Of a DNA stretch of 14,770 nt, positions 6,856 to 14,723 are shown piece after piece (the first letter of the stretch is position 1; every line of letters starts with the position of its first letter). Location of the stretch: positions 1 to 14,770 of the forward strand of contig USTP01000015.1 in the NCBI GenBank assembly GCA_900557695.1, in the 5' to 3' direction. Under the pieces are notes generated by a model, which saw only the letters and a program-made list of their open reading frames with translations, did not search any database and had not been told where the DNA came from. The position numbers and the translations under genes are program-made. Source of the DNA: an uncultured Thermoanaerobacterales bacterium (GTDB taxonomy: Bacteria > Bacillota > Clostridia > Christensenellales > UBA1242).

Positions 6856-6876
6856 ATGGCTTTTAAGGAGAAAGGT

Positions 6877-8703
6877 ATGCAAAACAATAAAATACGAAAT
6901 ATAGCAATTATAGCCCATGTAGACCATGGCAAAACCTCTCTTGTAAACGAAATGTTAAAGCAAGGCGGAGTTTTTAGAGATAATCAACAAGTTGAAGATA
7001 GGGTTATGGATAGCAACGCTATAGAAAGAGAGCGCGGTATTACTATCTTTTCTAAAAACGCAGCATGCATGTATAAAGATGTTAAGATAAATGTGGTAGA
7101 CACTCCAGGCCACGCTGATTTTGGTGGCGAAGTAGAGCGCGTGCTAAAAATGGTAGATGGTGTTTTGCTTGTTGTAGATGCTTTCGAGGGAACAATGCCT
7201 CAAACAAGATTTGTTTTGTCTAAGGCGCTAGAGCTTAACCATAAAATTATAGTTGTTGTAAACAAAATTGATAGAAAAGATGCTAGAGTTAAAGAGGTTG
7301 TAGATGAAGTGTTAGAGCTACTTATGGACCTTGGGGCATCAGACGAGCAGTTAGACAGCCCGTTTGTATACTGTTCTGCCCGCCTTGGCATTAGCTCTTT
7401 AGACCCAGACAAGCCTGGGAAAGATATGACCGCGCTTTTTGAAACAATAATTAGCCACATTCCTGCCCCAACAGGCGATGAAACTAAACCTCTTCAAATG
7501 CTAGTTTCCTCTTGCGAGCAGAATGACTATCTTGGTAAACTTGCGGTTGGTAAAATAGAAGAGGGCTGTATTCATGTTGGAGATAATGTTGCAATAGTTA
7601 ACTACCACGATCCAAACAAAAAATCTCAGTTTAGAGTTGTTAATATTTTCCAATTTGAGGGATTAAAAAGAGTAAACGCAGAAAAGGCCACGGTTGGCGA
7701 CATTGTTTGTATTTCTGGCTCTGATGAAATAACTATTGGCGACACTATAACCGACAAGCTTTCCCCTTCTCCTCTACCTTTTGTTAAGATAAGCGAACCA
7801 AGTGTTGAGATGGAGTTTTCTGTAAACAATAGCCCATTCGCTGGAACAGAGGGTAAGTTTTGTACAAGTAGGCATCTTAGAGATAGGCTGTTTAAAGAAG
7901 CTGTTAAAGACCTCAGTTTAAAAGTTTATGAAACTTCAAATGCCGATACTTTTAGAGTTCTTGGGCGTGGCGAGATGCACATTTCTATTTTAATTGAAAA
8001 TATGCGTAGAGATGGTTATGAATTTCAAGTTAGCATGCCAAAGGTTATATATAAAGAGATTAACGGCGTTAAGTGCGAACCAATAGACAGGTTAACCATT
8101 GATGTTCCAGAAACATGCGTTGGAGCTATTATGGGAACGATAGGTGCAAGAAAGGGCGACCTTATAACCATGACAAACCATGGCAATAGAATAAGGCTAG
8201 AGTTCTTTATACCAGCAAGAGGTTTGTTTGGGTATAAAAACCAATTTTTAACCGACACTAAGGGCGAAGGCATTATGAGTAGCATATTTGAAGAATATCA
8301 GCCATACAAAGGCAACATTGATAGGAGAAATTTTGGAACACTAGTTGCCTATGAAACTGGCGAGGCTATTCAATATGGACTTTATAACGCTCAAGAACGC
8401 GGTAAACTTTTAATAACCCCTGGAACAAAGGTTTATGGGGGCATGGTTGTTGGCATTAACCCTAAGAAAGAAGATATTGTTGTTAATGTTTGCAAGAAAA
8501 AGCAGTTAACAAATATGCGAACCTCTGCATCAGACGAAGCTCTAAGGCTAGAGCCCGTAAAACCGCTAACCCTTGAAGAGTGCCTCGAATTTATAGATGA
8601 AGACGAGCTTTTAGAAGTAACCCCAATGTCGCTAAGAATAAGAAAAATTATTCTAGACCATGTTCAAAGAGGTAGATTAGACTACAGAAAGAAAAATAGT
8701 TAA
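6877..8703 (+). CDS. typA: Ribosome-associated GTPase TypA/BipA
   Basis: A 608-residue translational GTPase that binds the ribosome and supports growth under stress and cold, and late large-subunit assembly, in studied bacteria. The G domain is complete: G1 AHVDHGKTS (13-21), G2 ERGIT (52-56), G3 DTPGH (75-79), G4 NKID (129-132), G5 SAR (167-169). It is followed by a beta-barrel domain II, EF-G-like domains III/V (including VLGRGEMHISILIENMRRDGYEF) and the TypA-specific C-terminal domain ending in a basic tail. Length is typical. ATG 6877 was chosen over ATG 6856 because AAGGAG (6865-6870) lies six bases before it; the earlier ATG abuts the terminator-like T run and lacks a ribosome site. The gene has its own promoter and a possible attenuator, is divergent from rsmF, and is ended by a terminator at 8710-8740. 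Confidence 0.96.
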   Translation: MQNNKIRNIAIIAHVDHGKTSLVNEMLKQGGVFRDNQQVEDRVMDSNAIERERGITIFSKNAACMYKDVKINVVDTPGHADFGGEVERVLKMVDGVLLVVDAFEGTMPQTRFVLSKALELNHKIIVVVNKIDRKDARVKEVVDEVLELLMDLGASDEQLDSPFVYCSARLGISSLDPDKPGKDMTALFETIISHIPAPTGDETKPLQMLVSSCEQNDYLGKLAVGKIEEGCIHVGDNVAIVNYHDPNKKSQFRVVNIFQFEGLKRVNAEKATVGDIVCISGSDEITIGDTITDKLSPSPLPFVKISEPSVEMEFSVNNSPFAGTEGKFCTSRHLRDRLFKEAVKDLSLKVYETSNADTFRVLGRGEMHISILIENMRRDGYEFQVSMPKVIYKEINGVKCEPIDRLTIDVPETCVGAIMGTIGARKGDLITMTNHGNRIRLEFFIPARGLFGYKNQFLTDTKGEGIMSSIFEEYQPYKGNIDRRNFGTLVAYETGEAIQYGLYNAQERGKLLITPGTKVYGGMVVGINPKKEDIVVNVCKKKQLTNMRTSASDEALRLEPVKPLTLEECLEFIDEDELLEVTPMSLRIRKIILDHVQRGRLDYRKKNS

Positions 8704-8709
8704 AAAATC

Positions 8710-8740
8710 TAGAGTTTGCATTTGCAGGCTCTATTTTTTT
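8710..8740 (+). terminator. Rho-independent terminator of typA
   Basis: A 10-bp stem (8710-8719 with 8724-8733, two G-T pairs) with an ATTT loop and seven Ts, starting seven bases after the typA stop. Confidence 0.88.
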
Positions 8741-8788
8741 GCATAATTTAAAAAAACAATGCCCAAACTAAACAAAAAAGGAGAAACT

Positions 8789-9841
8789 ATGGGTAAAGTT
8801 TTAAGGTTTAGCTTGTGTTTGTGTTTAATAATGTTTTTTTCATTAGGGCTTTCAGCTTGCAATAATAAGAAAGGCCCCTCTTTAGATTCAAACACTCGCG
8901 CCATAATTGGCAATATAAATTATAACTCGCTTTATGATGCTGTTGAAAATGCAAAATCAGGCGACACGATTAAAATTTACAACAACTTAAAAGACAATAA
9001 AAATGTTGTTATAACAAAACCTTTAACTATTAAAGGCGTTATTTCCTCTAACCAAACAAAACCCAAATTTTATGGCAGTATAACCATAAATTTAAGCGGC
9101 GAAGAAGATAGCGTTAAAGTAGAAAATATAGATATTGTTCATCAAGGAACCCTAGCCGATGGGCTAAATAATGATACCAGGTTTGGCATAAATCTTATAA
9201 GTGGCGGACTAGAGCTAAAGTCATGCAACATCTCTCTAGATGGCAACACCACCCCAGATTTTGATGCATCTGGCATTGTTATTTCAAGAGATATTTCTTC
9301 ACAGAGTATGATGCCTATTATAATTAAAGGCAACAGTTTTGGAGATTATGAAACAGACACAAAAACCCTCTCTTCTGCCATGATTATAAGAAGCAATAAA
9401 GAGGGAGCCTACAAGAATTTAAACCTAAACGCAAGCGAGATTTATAACAGCAACACTTTTTCTACTGGCACAAACGGCAACCAATTTGTTTACATATGTT
9501 ACCCCTCTTATGAGGCTAAATACACCTATTTTGCAACTAGTTCTGCCGAAGAACTCATAAAAGCACTTATGTTTAGCCAAGACACAAGTGGAAGCACTTT
9601 TATCTACACTCCCGTTTCTCCGTTAAGCGAATTGCCAAGTGACAAGGTTTATATAAATGAAAAAACAAATCTAACAATCGAGGGCAACACCCCTGCAAAC
9701 TTTAATGGGCTTAAACTTATAGTTAGCGGAAGCCTAGTTGTTAATGGGACAATAGAAAATGTAACGCTAGAAAAGGCTTCTAGCACAGCTAGCATTGTTT
9801 TAAGTGAAGAAACCGACATGTCTAAAATCACTATTTTATAA
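8789..9841 (+). CDS. Lipoprotein, probable beta-helix surface protein
   Basis: A 350-residue protein with a type II signal peptide: a basic start, hydrophobic residues 9-21 and a lipobox L-S-A-C with the lipidated cysteine at 24, so it should be tethered to the outer face of the membrane. Residues about 40-75 (YNSLYDAVENAKSGDTIKIY...) match the opening of right-handed beta-helix proteins, where a feature like SLxxAVxxAxxGDTIxI precedes parallel strands. Repeating Asn/Ile/Val strands run to the C-terminus (LTIEGN..., LIVSGSLVVNG...). I see no catalytic residues, so enzyme activity cannot be claimed; adhesion or glycan binding is possible. The start is ATG 8789 because AAGGAG (8778-8783) lies five bases upstream; an upstream ATG at 8759 has no ribosome site. 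It follows typA after that gene's terminator. No clear promoter of its own is visible. Confidence 0.85.
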   Translation: MGKVLRFSLCLCLIMFFSLGLSACNNKKGPSLDSNTRAIIGNINYNSLYDAVENAKSGDTIKIYNNLKDNKNVVITKPLTIKGVISSNQTKPKFYGSITINLSGEEDSVKVENIDIVHQGTLADGLNNDTRFGINLISGGLELKSCNISLDGNTTPDFDASGIVISRDISSQSMMPIIIKGNSFGDYETDTKTLSSAMIIRSNKEGAYKNLNLNASEIYNSNTFSTGTNGNQFVYICYPSYEAKYTYFATSSAEELIKALMFSQDTSGSTFIYTPVSPLSELPSDKVYINEKTNLTIEGNTPANFNGLKLIVSGSLVVNGTIENVTLEKASSTASIVLSEETDMSKITIL

Positions 9842-9854
9842 ACTACCAAATAAG

Positions 9855-9882
9855 AAAGGCAACCTTAATTAAGGTTGCCTTT
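9855..9882. terminator. Bidirectional Rho-independent terminator
   Basis: A 12-bp perfect stem (9855-9866 with 9871-9882) around AATT, with the palindrome core AAGGCAACCTT. It separates the convergent lipoprotein (+) and LtaS-like (-) genes. T tracts are short on both sides. Confidence 0.85.
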
Positions 9883-9888
9883 TAGTTG

Positions 9889-11874
9889 CTATATTGGGTA
9901 CACATACTCATGCGTTTTAAAATAGTCGTTATAATAAATTTTATCTAAATACTCTAGTTTTTCAAGATGAATTTTTGCTCTTACTTCAAAATCTGCAAGA
10001 TCTTCATCTGTAAAGCCTTCGCTTGTGTAAAGCAGGTTTTTAACCGAATAGCATATAAGCTTGTCTGTAACAAATATACCATACGCCCTAGAGAATATAA
10101 TACTCTCTATTCCATCAACAAACATAGAAGTGCCAAAATATAAATTCTTATACCCTTTTATTCCAAACTTATCAAAGATTGTTGGCAGCATGTCGGAAGT
10201 GGTTGTGAACTTAGAAATAACATTTGTTCCCTCATTTTCCTCGTATGCCGCCTTAAGCTTGGTGTCGTAAATCATGAAGGGAATTCTGTAAAGTTCACTG
10301 TTATACCTTTCTTCAATATCTTTTGCATAATAACTTAAGTTGTTGTAATAAGTATTGTGGTCTGCAAACATAACAATTGTAGTGTTGTCAAGTTGCCCAT
10401 TTGCCTCAAGCTTTTCCATCATAAGCCCAACCGCTCTATCAAGGTCCATAACAGCAGCCGCATATGTTCTTAAATAATCAGCCTTGACACCGTTGCCTGC
10501 TGGATATGCACCCACCTCATCAAGCTTATCATAGTAGCCCATCTCTTTAAAAGTTTCTCTCTCATTATAGTAGCCATGCATAGAGAATGTTATCCAGAAA
10601 GTCATATATTGTTCACCAGCCTCAGTTTTAGGAAACATAACATCTCGCATTTTCTCTATAACTTCCGAATCTCTTGTCCTTTCTCCAACAAAGCTACCCT
10701 CATCCCAAGTGTTCGACACACCATATTCAGCCATGTCTTCAATATCAATAAGTTCATCAAAACCCAAACTTTCGTGCAATTCATTTCTGTTATAAAAAGA
10801 GCCTGTATTTTGATGAAAAGACATAATTTGTTTTACCGTGTTACCGCTTGCTTCCACGCTCTCTCTAAACATATTAGGCAGCGACCAAGGGTAGGAATTT
10901 GTAGGAAAATCGTAGTTGATATATTTGTTTGACGGATTACTACCAAGTAAAGCCAGCATTTCAGCAGTATCAGTCTTTTCCCTTGAATAGAAGCTATCAG
11001 CATATATGCTATTTCCCAAAAACTTGTTTAAATTTGGATAAAGCTCAAGTGACTGTTCTCTCGTGCAGTTATACAAAAAGGCGTACCACTCAAAGGACTC
11101 CACCAAAATATAAACCAAATTGTTTCCTTTGCTTATACCAAAATACTCAGATGTATTTAAATAAATATCATCCCCTTCAAACAAAAACTCTTCTAGCCCA
11201 TCTAAATCATAGTCTATTGCCGAGTTAACCACAGTGCCGTTGAAAAATTCATATACGGCATTTGCAGTGATTCCAAGTTGTTGATACTTATTATCCCCCT
11301 CGCCATACAAAAATCTATCTATATAACTTAGCTTACTATCATTTATTCCGTTTATAACAGGATTTAATACCATAAATAGCGCACAAACTGATAATAGCAC
11401 GCCTATAACAGCCCTTGTTGGCTTTGTTGCCTTATATTTGTAGTCTTGTTTATAAACTTTTTTAAATAAAATTATTGTTAATATAATAAACCCAACTAGC
11501 AGAATGCAAAGCGTTGCAACTAGCCCCCACCTCAAAGACAAGTCTTCTATTGTCCCAAAGGCGTCATCCCTTTGATTCATCATTGCCCACTCAAAAAAGG
11601 TTCCGTTTGAATCATATAGGTAAACAAACCCAATGTCTAGCACCAATTGCAAGGTTAAGAAAATACAGCTGAATATTGCCTTCATTTTAGTATTTCTCAT
11701 TAAAAACAAAACGCTAAGCAGTATGCCAAATATCAAGGCGGCATACAAAGGTTTTGTTAAAAAAGGATAACAACCAATAAAAGCAATGCTAACAAGCTCA
11801 AACGAGATAGCTAGCACCGCATAAACAAAAACCAAAATGTTCTTTTTGCAAAATTCTTTAAATCTACTTTTCAT
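9889..11874 (-). CDS. LTA synthase-family membrane sulfatase (phosphoglycerol transferase-like)
   Basis: A 661-residue membrane enzyme. About five transmembrane segments (roughly 12-34, 43-59, 66-86, 116-138, 155-171) precede an extracellular sulfatase-fold domain (about 250-600). Family active-site positions can be matched to LtaS: metal ligand E259 in LVESFEW, likely nucleophile T301 in REKTDTAE, N362-R363 in FYNRNE, H433 in FSMHGYY and D505-H506 in FADHN. LtaS enzymes transfer glycerol phosphate from phosphatidylglycerol to build or modify lipoteichoic acid or other glycans; which product is made here cannot be told. ADHN replaces the more usual GDH-G/Y context. The gene has a consensus promoter and only a weak ribosome site (GATAAAAG) before ATG 11874. 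It is monocistronic. The C-terminal 60 residues are a charged helix. Confidence 0.87.
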   Translation of the reverse strand: MKSRFKEFCKKNILVFVYAVLAISFELVSIAFIGCYPFLTKPLYAALIFGILLSVLFLMRNTKMKAIFSCIFLTLQLVLDIGFVYLYDSNGTFFEWAMMNQRDDAFGTIEDLSLRWGLVATLCILLVGFIILTIILFKKVYKQDYKYKATKPTRAVIGVLLSVCALFMVLNPVINGINDSKLSYIDRFLYGEGDNKYQQLGITANAVYEFFNGTVVNSAIDYDLDGLEEFLFEGDDIYLNTSEYFGISKGNNLVYILVESFEWYAFLYNCTREQSLELYPNLNKFLGNSIYADSFYSREKTDTAEMLALLGSNPSNKYINYDFPTNSYPWSLPNMFRESVEASGNTVKQIMSFHQNTGSFYNRNELHESLGFDELIDIEDMAEYGVSNTWDEGSFVGERTRDSEVIEKMRDVMFPKTEAGEQYMTFWITFSMHGYYNERETFKEMGYYDKLDEVGAYPAGNGVKADYLRTYAAAVMDLDRAVGLMMEKLEANGQLDNTTIVMFADHNTYYNNLSYYAKDIEERYNSELYRIPFMIYDTKLKAAYEENEGTNVISKFTTTSDMLPTIFDKFGIKGYKNLYFGTSMFVDGIESIIFSRAYGIFVTDKLICYSVKNLLYTSEGFTDEDLADFEVRAKIHLEKLEYLDKIYYNDYFKTHEYVYPI

Positions 11875-11927
11875 ACTTTTATCACTATGTTTATTATATT
11901 AAAATCAAAATAATATGTTTATAAGTT

Positions 11928-11956
11928 ATTATAAGCCTATTAGGGGCAGTTGTCAA
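11928..11956 (-). promoter_or_regulatory. Consensus promoter of the LtaS-like gene
   Basis: Minus strand: perfect TTGACA (11951-11956), 17-base spacer, perfect TATAAT (11928-11933). The start would be near 11921, giving a leader of about 46 bases. Confidence 0.9.
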
Positions 11957-11979
11957 GTACTTTGTAAAGTTCCCCAAAC

Positions 11980-12008
11980 AAAAAGCCCCTATTTTTTAGG
12001 GGCTTTTT
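11980..12008 (-). terminator. Rho-independent terminator of the membrane/coiled-coil gene
   Basis: A 12-bp perfect stem (11980-11991 with 11997-12008), AAAAAGCCCCTA with its complement, one base from the stop of the 12010-12666 gene. The T run on the minus strand continues past the stem. Confidence 0.9.
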
Positions 12009-12009
12009 G

Positions 12010-12666
12010 CTACGCATTTGAAGAATCGCTTTTGTATAGCTCACTTTTATATTTTTCTATCTTTACTTGCCCATCTTGAATTGCCAGTTTTAAACTTGCT
12101 TCTTGGCTTTCTAGTTCTAAAATTTGAGCATCAACTTCTTCAATTTTCGCCGTATCTTGATTAACAGTGTCATTAACTAATAGGTTTTTAAGGCTATTGA
12201 GTTCTTCTAGTTTTTTTACAATACCTTCAAGCGTTTTTTCATCTACTTTAATTTTGCTAGAAATTTCTTTAATATTAGATTTAATATACGCAATAACTTC
12301 ACTAGTAAGTTCTGGGTTGATTTTTGTGCTTCCACTAATTATTCCTTTAATAACAATATAGATTCTAGAAAAGATTGCATATAGCGAAAGCGATATTAAA
12401 AACGAACTAAAACTACTATCAAACACCATGTATGTGCACCACTCGTTTTCTTTAAAACCATAGTAAAGAATGCTAATTATAGTGCAAATTAAAAGTGGCA
12501 CAAACATTATAGTGATATTTACCATTTTTCGTTTGTCTTCATCTAACTTGCTTGTTGCCTTTTTTATAGGCCACTTAATTAAAAATGTTAAAAGAAAGGC
12601 GGCTGCAGCAATAAGCACAACTTCTAGCGTGTAGTTTGTAAAAATATTAAAAATTTCGTATTCCAT
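12010..12666 (-). CDS. Membrane protein with C-terminal coiled coil, unknown function
   Basis: I do not recognise this 218-residue protein. It has three predicted transmembrane segments (about 13-31, 49-70 and 83-110), a basic cytoplasmic-looking loop (KWPIKKATSKLDEDKRK, 31-47) between the first two, and a long charged alpha-helical region (about 122-210) with coiled-coil-like heptads of Leu/Ile and Glu/Lys. The first 110 residues form a compact membrane bundle and the tail could mediate self-association or bind a partner. ATG 12666 is supported by AGGAGA (12671-12676). It has its own extended -10 promoter and its own terminator, so it is probably transcribed alone. The neighbouring sigma-like gene ends in its own terminator and offers no functional link. 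Confidence 0.8.
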   Translation of the reverse strand: MEYEIFNIFTNYTLEVVLIAAAAFLLTFLIKWPIKKATSKLDEDKRKMVNITIMFVPLLICTIISILYYGFKENEWCTYMVFDSSFSSFLISLSLYAIFSRIYIVIKGIISGSTKINPELTSEVIAYIKSNIKEISSKIKVDEKTLEGIVKKLEELNSLKNLLVNDTVNQDTAKIEEVDAQILELESQEASLKLAIQDGQVKIEKYKSELYKSDSSNA

Positions 12667-12727
12667 TAAATCTCCTATTTATGCTGTTTAAAGCACGCAT
12701 TTTATCACACAATCCAACACCAAGCGT

Positions 12728-12736
12728 ATTATAACA
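12728..12736 (-). promoter_or_regulatory. Extended -10 promoter of the membrane/coiled-coil gene
   Basis: Minus strand TGTTATAAT (TATAAT at 12728-12733, TG at 12735-12736). No good -35 is visible, as expected for an extended -10 promoter. The leader would be about 55 bases. Confidence 0.55.
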
Positions 12737-12807
12737 GAGCAAAAACTATAATGCGCTCTAACTTTATCTAACCAACTCTAAACTTTCAATTAAGCAAAAG
12801 TTTGAAC

Positions 12808-12830
12808 AAAAAAAGCCACTTAAAAGTGGC
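12808..12830 (-). terminator. Rho-independent terminator of the sigma-like gene
   Basis: Stem GCCACT/AGTGGC (12815-12820 with 12825-12830) with a four-base loop, followed on the minus strand by seven Ts (complement of 12808-12814). It lies six bases after the stop of the 12836-13255 gene. Confidence 0.88.
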
Positions 12831-12835
12831 AATTT

Positions 12836-13255
12836 TTATTGCATAAAATTTTCATATTTTTTAAGGGCTTCTCGGTTTAGTTGAAATATTCTTTGAATAG
12901 AATAGCCCATTTTAACGGCAATAGCACTATATTTATAAAGCTTAACATATCTAAAATAAAGAACATTTTTTAAGGGCTGGTCAATTTTTGCTATTGTGTT
13001 TTCAACTTTTGCTATAAATGCTTCTGTGCTTTTTAATTTGTCAGTTTGCCTTAAAAGCGCCTCATTTAGCCTTTCTATATCCTTATCTACAAGCTCTTTA
13101 TCCTCTAAACTGTAGCTCTTATAGTAGCTCTTATATTTGCTTGCTTTTTTTGCAATTTCCGCCTCAATATTCTTAATTTCTAAAACAACTTCTTTATGAA
13201 ACTGCACCTCATAAACATATCTTTTTAGTTCTTCTTTAGCTCTGCTTGCCATCAT
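12836..13255 (-). CDS. Small helical protein with sigma-70 region 4-like C-terminus (DUF1492/phage-regulator-like)
   Basis: A 139-residue, Lys/Glu-rich soluble protein. Residues 1-90 are a charged helical, coiled-coil-like arm. Residues about 96-135 (PLKNVLYFRYVKLYKYSAIAVKMGYSIQRIFQLNREALKKY) follow the sigma-70 region 4 plan: LxxRY, a helix-turn-helix with AxxMGYSxxRIxQLxxxAL, then a C-terminal helix. This resembles DUF1492 and related phage or conjugative-element transcription proteins that combine a helical N-terminus with this helix-turn-helix; the match is by recollection. It probably binds DNA or RNA polymerase. Two adjacent ATGs (13255, 13252) are possible, and AAGGGGG upstream suits the first. 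No phage genes are adjacent. It follows the hydrogenase gene by 123 bases with no clear terminator between them, so read-through is possible. Confidence 0.75.
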   Translation of the reverse strand: MMASRAKEELKRYVYEVQFHKEVVLEIKNIEAEIAKKASKYKSYYKSYSLEDKELVDKDIERLNEALLRQTDKLKSTEAFIAKVENTIAKIDQPLKNVLYFRYVKLYKYSAIAVKMGYSIQRIFQLNREALKKYENFMQ

Positions 13256-13378
13256 GCCCTTACCCCCTTAAAACCAAAAAAAACCAATTTAAAATTTGTT
13301 TTATCTATATTTTACTAAGCTTTTTTGTTTTTTGAGTTTGTGGCTGACACTTATTCCTTTTTCTTTATTAACTTATTG

Positions 13379-14659
13379 CTAGTCATATTTTCTATGCAAA
13401 AGTTCCTTTGCTTTCTTGCCCCCAACTTTTCCTAAATACTTTTTATATATTTCCAAAACGGCTGGGTTGTTATGCGCCTTTCTTACCTGCATTTTAAGCT
13501 CGCTATCATAAAGACCTTTTGCCCTAGCTTTAAGCACACTTTCTCTATCTTGACCATATACAGTTGGTTGCCCACCCCCACCAACACAACCACCTTCACA
13601 AGCCATAACCTCAATAAACTGATACTTGTTTGGTTCTTTTTCTATTTCGCTAATAATGCTGCCAACATTTTTAAGCCCTGTTACAACCGCGATATTTATA
13701 GTTTTGTCCCCAGCTTTTATTTGGGCACGCTTAATTCCATCAAGACCTCTAACCATTTTGTAATCTAGGTTATTTAACTCTGTTTTAGTTAAACTGTCGC
13801 ACGCAGTTCTTAAAACAGCCTCCATAACACCGCCAGTATTGCCAAAAATTGCCCCAGCCCCACTAGAGGCTCCAAAAAACGAATCAAACTTTTCATTTTC
13901 TAACTTATTAAAATCTATGCCTCTCAGCTTTATAAGTTTTGCAATTTCTTTTGTAGTTATTGCAACATCAACATCAAGCCCCACGCTTGTATTTATTCCC
14001 TCAGCCTTAAGTTCCAACTTCTTGGCAAGACACGGAACAATAGACACAACAAAAATGTCTGTTGACCGCAGATTGTTTTTAGGGGCGTAAATATTGTTAA
14101 TAAGTGCGCCAAACATTTGCTGAGGGCTTTTGCAAGTGGTTAAATTTTTTAGAAACTTTGGATAAACCTTTTTAGCAAAGTTAACCCAGCCTGGGCAACA
14201 GCTTGTGAACATAGGCAAGTTTTTGCCTGTTTTAAGTCTACTAACAAACTCACTCGCCTCTTCTAAAATTGTAAAGTCTGCCGCAGTGTTCATATCAAAA
14301 ACAGCGTGAAACCCAAGTTTTTTTAACGCACTAACCATTTTGCCAACAACATTTTCTCCAGCAGGGCATCCAAACTCGTCCCCAAGCGAAACTCTAACAG
14401 ATGGCGCAGTAAAACAAATAACTTTTAGATTTTTGTTTGAAAGCGCACTCTCTAAAAGCTCTAAACCCCCCTCTCCATCTTTAATTAGAGCATTTGGCAG
14501 TGGTTGCCCGCAACTAAGGCAGTACTTTCCCGCCTCGTTCCCATTGTTTAGGGTTAACTCGTCTGCCGTTAAGCTTTCAATTTCTCCTTTTTCTTGCATA
14601 ATATGCAAACAACTATCACAATAATTTAAAAGATAAAAATTTTTTTCACAATTCCCCAT
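13379..14659 (-). CDS. [FeFe]-hydrogenase-like H-cluster protein with N-terminal CxxC/CxxC module
   Basis: A 426-residue cytoplasmic protein (no signal peptide). The H-cluster domain (about 78-410) has P1 TSCCPGW (152-158), P2 VPCLAKKLE (208-216) and P3 EVMACEGGCVGGGGQP (350-365). The four cluster cysteines would be C155, C210, C354 and C358, with C154 as proton-relay cysteine; SPQQMFGALI (178-187) and FGNTGGVMEA (272-281) also fit. These enzymes interconvert protons and H2. The usual MPC of P2 is VPC here (V208). Instead of a ferredoxin-like [4Fe-4S] region, residues 1-60 carry only C14-x2-C17 and C47-x2-C50 (the latter in CLSCGQPLP), which looks like a zinc-ribbon or single-metal site; C4 is a fifth N-terminal cysteine. 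ATG 14659 is preceded by AGGTG. No maturation genes (hydE, hydF, hydG) or partner subunits are in the window. Confidence 0.88.
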   Translation of the reverse strand: MGNCEKNFYLLNYCDSCLHIMQEKGEIESLTADELTLNNGNEAGKYCLSCGQPLPNALIKDGEGGLELLESALSNKNLKVICFTAPSVRVSLGDEFGCPAGENVVGKMVSALKKLGFHAVFDMNTAADFTILEEASEFVSRLKTGKNLPMFTSCCPGWVNFAKKVYPKFLKNLTTCKSPQQMFGALINNIYAPKNNLRSTDIFVVSIVPCLAKKLELKAEGINTSVGLDVDVAITTKEIAKLIKLRGIDFNKLENEKFDSFFGASSGAGAIFGNTGGVMEAVLRTACDSLTKTELNNLDYKMVRGLDGIKRAQIKAGDKTINIAVVTGLKNVGSIISEIEKEPNKYQFIEVMACEGGCVGGGGQPTVYGQDRESVLKARAKGLYDSELKMQVRKAHNNPAVLEIYKKYLGKVGGKKAKELLHRKYD

Positions 14660-14686
14660 AAAACACCTATAAGTTGAATATACTTA

Positions 14687-14715
14687 ATTGTATAAAACCA
14701 AATGATTTTCGTCAA
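14687..14715 (-). promoter_or_regulatory. Promoter of the [FeFe]-hydrogenase-like gene
   Basis: Minus strand: TTGACG (14710-14715), 17-base spacer, TACAAT (14687-14692). The start would be near 14680, about 20 bases before the ATG, with AGGTG (14664-14668) in between. The gene is therefore complete despite lying at the window edge. Confidence 0.8.
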
Positions 14716-14723
14716 CTCAATAA

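Noticed and set aside
12010..13255. A prophage remnant covering the membrane protein and sigma-like gene.
   Set aside because: No integrase, structural or lysis gene, and no attachment-site repeats are visible around the pair.
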